A stretch of 64,000 nucleotides of DNA from Phragmites australis (lineage: Eukaryota > Streptophyta > Magnoliopsida > Poales > Poaceae). The stretch covers positions 25,711,501 to 25,775,500 of the forward strand of contig NC_084938.1 of assembly GCF_958298935.1 (NCBI RefSeq), given 5' to 3'. A program made the translations under genes and the position numbers. A model generated the notes under the pieces. It was given only the letters and a program-made list of their open reading frames with translations. It was not told where the DNA came from and ran no database searches. Shown piece after piece: positions 44,840 to 54,685 of the stretch (positions are counted from its first letter, which is position 1; every line of letters begins with the position of its first letter).

Positions 44840-47229
44840 TCACTAGATCCAATTGCGGCCCGATGATGAGCACAAGACGGCATTCAAGACACACAATAGG
44901 CATTATGAGTACCGGGTAATGGCTTACGGACTCATGGGAGCACCGGCAACATTTCAAAGCGTCATGAACATGCTTTTGGCGCAGCTTCTGAGGAAAGGGG
45001 TGCTGTTGTTTATCGACGATATTCTGATTTACAGTAAGAGCTTGGAGGAGCATGCCGAGCTATTGAGGAAAGTGTTCCAGATTCTATCTGAACACCAACT
45101 CAAGATCAAGATGTTGAAGTGTGCTTTTGCTCGGAGCAGTTTGACTTACCTTGGCATGTTATACGTGTTGCCGGAGTATCCACCAATGACAAGAATATTG
45201 CTGCAGTTGCCAAGTGGCCGACACCCACCAATGTAAAGGAAGTGAGAGGATTTTTGGGGTTAACTGGATATTACAGGAAGTTTGTTCGCCATTTCGATGT
45301 GATCAGTTGGCCGTTAACAGATTTGCTCAGGAAACACTCTGTTTTCATGGAAGGATGAAACAGAAGCTGCTTTCCAGGCCTTGAAACAAGCTTTAATTTC
45401 AGCTCCTGTGCTAGCCATTGGTGCAGTTCTTATGCAAGATGGCCACCCGATCGCTTTCCTCAGCAAGGCCTTGGGACCAAAGAACGAAGGGTTGTCGACC
45501 AATGAAAAGGAATGTTGAGCTATTGTCTTAATGGTAGACAACAGGCGCTCCTATCTTCAGTATGAGGAATTTCACATCCAGACAGATCAAAAGAGCATCA
45601 TACATTTGACAGATCAGAGGTTGTCTACTCCATGGCAGCAAAAGGCAATGACAAAGCTCTTGGGTCTTCAGTATAAGCTCACCTACAAGAAAGGTCAAGA
45701 TAATCGGGCTGCAGATGCTTTGTCCAAGCATGTCAGTGAACTCGAGGGCTTGGTGACAGCTATATCTTCCTGTGTTCCAGTGTGGATTGAAGCAGTAGTC
45801 AATAGCTATAAACAGGATGCTCATGCGCAGGAACTCATTGCAAAGCTGAGTATCAAGGACACTGCAGTGCCTCGCTTTCAGCTCAGAGATGGAGTGTTGC
45901 GTTATGATGGCCGGTTATGTGTGGGAAAGGACTCGCAGCTACAACATTCTATCATTCAAGCTCTTCATGACAGTGCGCTAGGCGGCCACTCTGGGTTTCA
46001 AGTGACTTATGCTCGGGTGTGCAAGCTATTTGTTTGGTATGGACTGAAAAATCAAGTGAGGCAGTTTATTGCTGAGTGTACCATTTGCAAACAATCAAAG
46101 GCAGAGCATGTCGGGTATCCTGGGCTACTTCAAGCCTTTCCGGTACCCACTCAAGCTTGGCAAGTGGTCTCTCTAGATTTCATTGAAGGGTTGCCACGTT
46201 CAGCTGGTTTCAAATGTGTGCTAGTTGTAGTGGACAACTGACAAAGTATGCTCATTTCCTTGCATTGGCACCCCCATTCATAGCTCTGCAGATGGCGGAG
46301 CTCTATTTGAACCAGGTATACAAGCTCCATGGTATGCCCATATCCCAGATCTCGGATCGTGATTTCACAAGTAACTTGTGGCGAGAATTGTTCAAGCTAG
46401 CTAGGACTGATCTGTGCATGATTTCTGCGTATCATCCTTAGTCAGACGGACAAACGGAGTGGGTCAACCAATGGCTCTAAGCCTACCTCCGTTGTTTCGT
46501 TCACTCCTGTTCGCGGAAATGGCACAATTGGTTATCTCTTGCAGAGTTTTGGTACAACACCTCCACTCATTCCTCACTAGGCTGCTCCCCTTTTGAAGCT
46601 CTGTATGGACATCCTCCATGACACTTTGGAATTGTGGATTCCACTGTCCGCCATGCTCCTGATTTAGCTACTTGGCTACAAGAACGGCATCTGAAGACCA
46701 ATCTCCTGCGTCAACATCTGGAGCGAGCACGACAGCGAATGAAACACCAAGCCGACAAGCGACGTTCTGAATGTTCCTTTGCTATTGGCCATTGGGTGTT
46801 CCTCAGATTGTAGCCTTATGTTCAATCTTCGATAGCAAACAGAGCTAATCACAAGTTAGCATTTCGCTACTTTGGTCATTTTCAAGTGGAGGCAAGGATT
46901 GGTTCCGTGGCGTACCACTTGCAGCTGCCGTCTACCAGTCACATTCATTCGGTCTTCCACGTATCCCAGCTCAAGGGTGGAGTTCCAGCGACTACCACAG
47001 TCCAGAAGACATTGCCAGCGGAGGAAACAGAAGACGAGGCCTGTGCTGAACCAAAATAGGTGCTGGACCATCGCTTCTGCTGCAAGGGGGCCAAGACAGC
47101 GGAGCAGGTGCTGATCAAGTGGTGCAGCCAAAACCATTTGTTGGCAACGTGGGAAGATCTCTCAAGGATGCGCCATTGCTTTTCCGTGTCACCGGCTTGG
47201 GGACAAGTCGGCTGTGAAGGAGGAGGGGA
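44840..47229 (+). pseudogene. 5'-truncated Ty3/gypsy pol: RT, RNase H, integrase, chromodomain-like end
   Basis: The pol starts inside reverse transcriptase: RPDDEHKTAFKTHNRHYEYRVM, YGLMGAPATFQSVMN and the active-site block FIDDILIYS (about 44853-45120). YLGM and [16 protein letters not shown] follow. RNase H (about 45400-45740) has QTDQKSIIHLTDQR and NRAADALSKH. Integrase has the H2C2 finger (GGHSGFQVTY then CTICKQSKAEH), VVSLDFIEGLPRS, SDRDFTSNLWRELFK, ISAYHP and EFWYNTSTHSSLG. The C-terminus includes VLIKWCSQNHLLATWEDLS. At least one frameshift and three stops (for example near 46240, 46441 and 46812) disable it. Gag, protease and the 5' LTR are absent. Confidence 0.85.
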
Positions 47230-48898
47230 TGTCACTGCACCTAGGCACACTGGGAAGGAGGTGCGAACCATTACTATATGAAAAACAGACAAACGAAACA
47301 CGAAATTAGTGATAGGTCGTCATGACCCGTCACTAAAGACATATTAGTGATGGTCATTAGTGTGCCTTATGATCGGGACTAGACATAGATCAATCACTAA
47401 TAAGTGGTCATTAGTGATTGGTCTTAATATGACTCGTCACTGATGATAATAGTGACGGGTCGTTCTAGATCAGTCATTGTCACAACTTGACCACCTCATG
47501 AATGACGGATCATCCTAAATCAGTTATTAGTGACAGGTTAAATTATGACTCGTTACTGATGATGGTATTCATCAGTGCAGAACATTGGTAAGGGCTTTGC
47601 TTGTGGTATTTACAATCGATAAAAAAAACATGGAAATGGAATTATACGACTATTTTGTAACATACTAGTCTTCATCTACTCAACAAGTATTTCCTGCTGA
47701 AATAAAACATGTTATTTTAGCTCACCATTTAAATGATCGGTAATGCAAATATGATCTTGTGTTATTCACAAATATTTTTTATTTCTCTTATTTTTTTCTC
47801 ACCTCAGCGGCACTAGAATAGGAACCATTGTATATTTTTGCTCAAGTTTAATGTAAGGGATGGCGGTTATAGACACAAACGTGTATTTTGAAAACGGTGC
47901 AGAAGCTTCAGGGGCGAGAATTTAATCTTTCAGACCGAATTTGGCCTTGGAATTTTTTTTGAACTTGATAAAGTGGGGAGAAACGAATGTAACTTTATTT
48001 TAGATGTTCGTAGAGTAAAAAAAGTCAAAATCAGAGTTCGTATGGAAAAATTATGTCGGTTTTATCAAAAGCACTCCGGGTCACATCTCAAATTGCGATT
48101 GTTTACATGAGATATTCAGAAATTCATTACATTAATACAAATTTTGATGAAGAAAAATTTATATGTAAATTATAACCCTCAAAGTAAGTTATAACCTGTC
48201 ACTATTATGTCATTAGTTGACCTGCTACTAATGAACTTCGGTAAAAAAGGTTAAAAAGATAAAATATCTGATTTTTATCATAACTATGCGATAGGAGAGG
48301 TGGTAAGGGGCTATGCACGCAAGGGGAGGTTGTCGGTTTAATTCCCACGAAACGCAGTATGAATACAGCGTGAAAAATAGCGTGGCTTATATGGTATATG
48401 TGATGGATCTGTGTTGGGATGACTCGGATGAATTTTTTTTGACTTTTTTCGTGTAAAAAAAACATTCATTGGTTATTAGTGACATCAATATTATGACATG
48501 TCACTAATGATAAACTTATCAATGACGGATCATGGTTACAACTCGTCACTAATGATCTCTTATTAGTAACGTATTTGGAGTGATAGATACAGAACCAATT
48601 ACTAATAAGGGTTATCACTAGTCACTAAAAGTGTTTTTTCACATAGTGCATGGGCTCAAATGGACCGAGCAATCTAGCCCAACGCGAGAGCACGCGCGAG
48701 AAAGGGCCAACTCCATGTACATTGGGGCGTGTGAGTCTAAGATAAATAGAAGGAAGAGAGGAGAGGAGACAATTATGTAAAACACTAAACTCTTGTTCCT
48801 CAAATCCAATTCCTCTCTTCTCCCCCAATAACTTCCTCTGATTTTCCAATTCCAATTGCTTCTCTTCTATCCCCGCTACCTGCTGCTGTTACGGAACC
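47230..48898 (+). repeat. 3' LTR of the truncated gypsy element, interrupted by a CACTA element
   Basis: The purine tract GGAGGAGGGGA is followed by TGTCACTGCACC, which parallels the outer element's AGAGGGGAA/TGTCACGACT junction. The LTR is cut at 47271 by the CACTA element and resumes at 48652. Its end is uncertain; I placed it near CTGCTGTTACGG at about 48898. Confidence 0.5.
47272..48648. mobile_element. Nonautonomous CACTA-type element, TSD CAT
   Basis: The left end TACTATATGAAAAA is complementary, with two mismatches, to the right end TTTTTTCACATAGTG. CAT flanks both ends (47269-47271 and 48649-48651), the 3-bp TSD of this superfamily. Subterminal repeats of the type ATTAGTGACGGGTC and GACCCGTCACTAA lie in both orientations near the ends. 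The 1377-bp interior has no transposase. Confidence 0.85.
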
Positions 48899-51800
48899 TT
48901 TGGGTACGTGACAAAGATGTTGGATCAACTCAGGAGAAAAGCCTTACCGTGAACTTCTTGTCTGGCAAAAGAATGGCACAGGTCAAAATTGTTCAGTGGA
49001 TATCATTGTTTCTAATTTCGAAGTTAAAGCTGCTCTATCCGTTCTCTTTTCAATTTGATGTCAAAAACTTTTTGCCGTCTCCACGATGTGACTTTGACAA
49101 ATACTTTTTTATAACTTCACATGTCAAAATCTTGATAGTTTTATACATACTAGTGATCAATATTAAGAAGTTTGACTGCAAGGATTTTAGCGACGTAAGA
49201 AAAAGAATGGAGGGTGTAATTCGTTGTCATAATCTTGTAGTGCTTATAAGTGGATTGTCAATAATTTATATGAAAACTGTCATGCTTATAAGCACTGATC
49301 TAAATAAAGGCTATTTACATGGCAAAAGTAGCTAGCATATTCTTGCGTGCAACTAAAAGGCTAGGGGGGATATAAAAGCAATTTAACTGGTCTAAATACT
49401 AAAGTGTATTCAATGTTCACTAGGTCATTTTGTTGTGCAAATATATGTTTCCCATCATAAATTATATCATAGAATTATAGTACAAAGTGTTTTGCAATCA
49501 CAGATTTGTCAAATCTTCTACTTTCTGCTGTCACGGTGGATAATTGCTAGTTCTATTCAATATACAGGAAAGATGTATCAGATGCTTATTTTTATTCTTG
49601 CCTAAATATAAACACACGCACTCACATCCACACACACCAGCACACGTCTAAATAAGATTAGATGCATAAACTTACTTATGTTTTGATCACGGAACGCATC
49701 CACATGTGCATATACTATCGCTCTCGAGATTTAAATTAAAAAAATACGAGCACTCATACCGAGTGTAGGACTCAAACTCAAATAGGTACGTTCTACAACA
49801 AGAACTCTAACCAATTAAACTTGTTAGCTTTTTATAAGAGATGTCACACGAGATTTTGGATGATACGAACGGGAGAGGAGGAGAGAGACATGCCATATAA
49901 TATTTAATAGATGGTCTATTGGATAGCTCGTTACCGTATAATCTATTGAATAAACAATTATTGGTGTTTATTACATTACATGTGAATCTTACATACAAGT
50001 TTTATAGATAACATATTGTATAAGTTATTTTTATTACTGTCTAAGAAATGGTACGAATGAATCTAGTAGACAACTGTTGTCTATACCACTGCACATAGCT
50101 GGTGTCAGGTAGGACGGGTGATTTGGCCACGAAGCTGAACACGATTTGTCGATTTCGATGAGTAGCAACTGTGCAGTTTTTTTTAGAAAAATAGGATCAA
50201 TTTTACGCGCCATGAATGGTTATCTTTGTTTGATTCGTTAGAATCCAGATGGTTTATACTAAAAAAAACAGAAATGAGATTCAAAAAGAAAACTGAAATG
50301 CGCATTCGTCTTACCGTTTGCGTTTCTACGATAATTGGTTTACTGTGGGTCTTTTTTTAGGCCTAAATAAAGCAAGGCCGACCTGACCCAGCTACAAATT
50401 GTCAAAGCGATCCAATACAAGCACGAAAGCATGGGCCTGTGCCAATTAGAGCCTGCAAGCCCAAAATGGAGAGCAAACCGTACTGGACCGCATGCGTGTG
50501 ATAATTGAACAAGCCGTCCTGGACGGACCACCCTTTCTTTTGGACCGTAAGGCACAATCCAGACATGAGCTGCGATCAGTGATGACTCAGAACAAAAATA
50601 ATCGAATATCTTAAGATGATATGATAGGTGTCCGGATATTCTACGGGCTGTTACGTATGATAAATTACTAAAAACGAAAATTTAATTAGGTCAAATGCAC
50701 CCTGTAGATACAAGATTGATCCGCCCCTAGCTGCAATTAACGGCTGTTACAACGGAAATATCAAGGGGGTTTATAAACCACAATGAACATCTTGATTAAT
50801 GAAAAAAAAATGCCCGCTTTCCTCTAAAAAAAGGAACATGCTCAGTTTCGCGTCCGTTGCCCATCCACAATAGCGACAGGCGAACCCATCAGCGACTCTC
50901 TGTTCTAGCGTCGATCTGCCCAATTCCCCTCCTTTGGTTGTCTCCCTGGCACGGGAGAGAAGGGTGAAACGGTAGCTAGTATAGCATTATAGTAGCTGCT
51001 AGGGTGTAGATTATGCGGGTTAGATTAGGGTTCAGGGTGGAGTCGTCGATAGTGATTCCTCCCCGGCTTTTGTTCCTCCGTGGCGTCTCCGGCGAGAGCT
51101 TTAGTACCAGCGTCCTCTCCGGCGGCAACTGCAGGAGGTTCTTGTTCCTCGGTGGTTTTTCCAGTGACAGCGTTGACAACGACGTCATCTGCGGCAAGGT
51201 TTCGATGAGGTTAGTATCTCTAGTCCCATTTGCAAAGGAATTGGAGTTCTTTGCCATCCCTTCGCTAAAAAAAAGCTAGATGCTCCGCATTTCCTTGAAA
51301 ACAAGAAGCTACATGCTCCACAAGTCCACATCCTCTCTCTCTCTCTAAAAATGGGCCCACGTGCTATACATACACTACTGGTTCAGACGTTTCTGACGAA
51401 TCAGCATCGGGTTCCTATTCTGAAACGAATCAGCATTGACTACATCTACATGGCCTGCTGGCTCACAGAGGTACAGCCAGCCATAGTCCAGATTCAAGTA
51501 ATGGAATGGCACTACTAGATTTTAAATTCATACCCCATTTGTGTTTGCTGATTTAGAAACGGAGGCAGGAACATGTATCATACATACAAGGCATGCATTG
51601 GCTCATTCAGACTTGTTTTTAGCAAAGGCACTTTCAGATTTCAGAGTTCAGTTCGCCACCAGCTAGGAAAAGGATCAGGTCAGACCAACACGACAGTAGT
51701 GCAGTGAACAAGGTGTTCCGATTCACTGAATCGTCCAATTTCAGTAAAATACTACTCTCGACAGGAGGTTCTAATTGGACACAGGTCAAAAAATTGCATT

Positions 51801-51917
51801 TTTTTTCACCCTCTGAACAAGCAAGTCCAGAATATTTGCGTAGCTGAAGGAAGTAAATTAACACAGATAGAATTATGAGAAATGCGTGTGATCCATTGCT
51901 GATACACTGATTATCAG
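48899..51917. other. Intergenic, no supported gene
   Basis: The longest frame (159 aa, 48856-49335) has no recognised domain and AT-rich, noncoding-like codon use. A run at 49600-49800 (cacacgcactcacatcc... then aggactcaaactcaaa) resembles dispersed repeats in grasses. Frames of 93 and 88 aa at 50976-51279 lie on opposite strands of the same DNA and are unsupported. The last about 300 bp may be 3' UTR of the gene at 51918. Confidence 0.4.
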
Positions 51918-52325
51918 TCAGCTAGTGGAGCTCGGAATGGGATCACCGGTGGACATGGCGTCGCTGACGCTGGCGCGGGCGAATGCGCCGCCGGTGCCGG
52001 CCCAGGACACGCCCTCCTCCGCCTTCCACGCCCCGTCGTCGAAGTTGCGCGCGTAGCTCGCCGAGTCGTACCCCGCCGCCGCCGTGCTCCTCCTCTTACC
52101 CCTCTCCGCCGCCGCCGCAGCCGGCGCCGTGCCCCTCCCGCACAGACCCGCCCACGCCAGCCGCCTCGAGCGTCCGCCGCACCAGTACCGCCTCCTCGCC
52201 GCGCAGCTCAGCCGCACCGCCGCCCACCGCAGCAGCACCCACGCCCTCGCCCGCGCCCTGCCTCCTCCTCCGCCGCCCCGCGGTCGGCTCCCCGGCGAGA
52301 GCAGCCTCTGGTACGTTACTCCCAT
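51918..52325 (-). CDS. Small basic plant protein with C-terminal YDSASYARNFDDG motif
   Basis: The single exon encodes 135 aa from MGVTYQRLLSPGSRPRG to a TGA at 51918. I use the ATG at 52325; the frame is open one codon upstream, but that codon is GTG. The N-terminal two thirds is Arg/Ala/Gly-rich (ARAWVLLRWAAVRLSC, RSRRLAWAGLC). It is followed by GYDSASYARNFDDGAWK at about residues 85-101 and a Ser/Ala-rich tail. The motif matches the C-terminus of the 156-aa gene at 41231-41701 (YDSVSYGQNFDDGD), so the two are distant relatives on the same strand 10 kb apart. No enzymatic domain, signal peptide or membrane helix is convincing. Function is unknown. GC-rich codons also create long shadow frames on the other strand. 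Confidence 0.72.
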   Translation of the reverse strand: MGVTYQRLLSPGSRPRGGGGGGRARARAWVLLRWAAVRLSCAARRRYWCGGRSRRLAWAGLCGRGTAPAAAAAERGKRRSTAAAGYDSASYARNFDDGAWKAEEGVSWAGTGGAFARASVSDAMSTGDPIPSSTS

Positions 52326-54157
52326 CACGAGAGCACGCGCCCGAGCCGCGCGCAGCTAGTTGTTTTGGAGTGGTGCTCGGCGCAGATGGGAGCGCCTCGT
52401 AACGGCGGGGGCGGGCTGTTTTCTTTGTGCGCATGCAGGGGCAGTTTGGGGTTTTCCGAGCTGTTGGGTGGACCTCACCGCACAGCGCGATGGTTTGGGC
52501 TGTGCGGGTGCGCGATGGGCCCCCACTTGCAGGCCTGTCCTTCCTTGTCCAGCGGCCTGCCAGGGCCCACATCACCACCACCATTTGTCTCCAGCTATCC
52601 TTTCGCCATGGTCCAATTCTCTTCGAATGTGAAATTTTTACTAGATCTCTCACACACATAATTTATCAGAATTAATTATTTATATTGAGATTCGTATTGA
52701 AATGTTAGTAGAAATAATTATAAAATATTTGAAAAAAATTAACAAATAGATAAATATCAAGTATGATAGATAGATGACTAAGATAAATCATGTGTCCACA
52801 TGTTGCATTTTCCAATTCTCCTATCACCATCCCTGTTTTTTTAAGAAGCGTGAGACTATTTCTGCTTGTTCATTCACAACAACTGCTTAGCCGAAGCTAA
52901 AGTTGTAATCTGATTACTTTGTCTATAGCGCATTTGACATCGACCCGATTGGAGATTATGAACAATTTGTCTACTTTCAAGTATGAAATTGTGCATGGCA
53001 TATCGTCCATAGAATGATTGTCAGCATAAGACTTCGCTTAAATTACAAGTTGTGTCAGGATTTTATACGTTTTCCAACGAATAATGGGGGACCCACTGCC
53101 AGCCAGCTCCACGACAAGACATGTGATATTGGGGCCTGGAACACGATCTAATCTGAAAATTATTGTGAAGGTGACGATGCGTGCGTAGGGACGGCGAAGT
53201 CGGCAGTAATAATGCTGCATCATGCTGGAAGGAAGCTACTTATCCGGGACCTTTGCAGTTTCAAGTTCTTGAGGTGCTCATAGACACACGTATGCTTGCA
53301 CCGCCTCCGTACTTGATCTATATTTCAGCTGTCGAACTCTCAAGAGACTAGAGACAGTAGCAGCGGCATATATGTGACTGGAGCAGCTGGTTAGAGATAT
53401 CTTCATCGGACATGGATGAGTGTCTAAGCTTCGGATCATGAGTCTATCACTATCGCTTGTTTCAAGTATACTCTATTAAACGTGGTATCGATTTTGTTTT
53501 CAACTCATGATCATCTTAGTCATGTATAAATTCAGAAGCAAACTCTTATACAGATGTATCTGCTTATTACGATTATAAAAGATAACAAAACTTCCTTTAT
53601 CGAAAAAAACTAATAGTAGCACTCAGTCTCAAGCACGGCCTTCTTGCGGCACCAATCCGAGGTCAAGTTACCCTTCTTTGCAAGGCATGGCTTCCAACTC
53701 TTCCGCGTCAGCACCATCCAAGATCGCTTTCCAGCACTTCTACTAGTCTTCTCAAGATCTCCTTTGATTTACAATAAAAATAAAAGTAATCTAGATGATC
53801 AAGTCTCAAGGTACTGCCTTCTCATCTCAATTTTTTATACGACGTGGACATGTAGCCGATATAAGGTATTTCCTTACCAAAAAAAATGAGGCGGCCGGCT
53901 ACGTTTTAATAATCGGTTCTGGACTCGCTAGTGTGCTGCTGAAGAACGGTAGCATCCACAGTTTTGTTGCAAGGAAATATCTGCTTGTGCGGTGCAGACG
54001 GGTTTTTTTTTTCCGAAACAGTGGTAAGAGCGCTATTATTTATTAAAGAAGAATACATGTTTTTACATTAAGTGAACAACTATATCGAGTGAAATCAGCA
54101 GGAAGCAACAGCTAAAAAAAGAACCACCAGAAATACTAAAAAAATAATAACACCGAA
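52326..54157. other. Intergenic, no supported gene
   Basis: 52326-52620 is GC-rich and probably promoter/5' UTR of the minus-strand gene. The rest is AT-rich. Short frames at 53644-54046 lack domains. TTTTTTTTTCCGAAACAGTGG near 54004 resembles the end of a dispersed repeat. Confidence 0.4.
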
Positions 54158-54530
54158 GTAGTGAATACAACAAGTCGTGCAGTGCAGAAGACGAGAAACG
54201 TCGACATCCTCAAGTCTTCAAGAGCTACCCTACCGCAACGGAAGAATTGAATACAACAAGTCGTACAGTGCAGAAGACGAGAAACGTCGACATCCTCAAG
54301 TCTTCGAGAGCTACCGCAACGGAAGAATATGCAAGCACGGAACGGAAGGCTTCTGGACATTGTGAAGTAGTGAATACAACAAGTGGTGCCGTGCAGAAGT
54401 CGTTGCTCTGTTATTCAGTGAGAGAGGACTTGAGAAACGTCGACATCCTCAAGTCTTTGAGAGCTACTGCAGCGGAAGAATATGCAAGCACGGAACGGAA
54501 GGCTTCTGGAAATTGCGAAGTAGAACGGGT
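54158..54530 (+). repeat. Triplicated block upstream of the WAK gene
   Basis: Three copies of a block beginning GAATACAACAAGT(C/G)GT start at about 54163, 54248 and 54373. Each contains GAGAAACGTCGACATCCTC and AAGTCTT.(A/G)AGAGCTAC. The second and third also share TATGCAAGCACGGAACGG. The third copy has an extra about 27 bp (TTGCTCTGTTATTCAGTGAG...). The array ends about 155 bp before the WAK start codon. Confidence 0.85.
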
Positions 54531-54685
54531 CACTCCATACATCCTTGGCGTAAGGCATGCGTTCACAATAGTTAACTCGGGTCTCTCTGCCTTCAGTTTA
54601 TAGCCTTGCTACTGCCTGCAATACTGTTAACAGCCAGATCCCTCGCAAGCACCCAGGGTATCTGAGCACTGGGTAGGTGCGTACC

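Noticed and set aside
48856..49335. 159-aa plus-strand frame
   Set aside because: No domain, AT-rich, and begins at the uncertain end of a gypsy LTR; chance frame is more likely.
51983..52402. 139-aa Pro/Ser/Arg-rich plus-strand frame
   Set aside because: Antisense shadow of the 51918-52325 gene, typical of GC-rich codons.
52096..52659. 187-aa minus-strand frame
   Set aside because: A GC-rich shadow overlapping the 135-aa gene in another frame; it lacks the conserved YDSxSYxxNFDDG motif.
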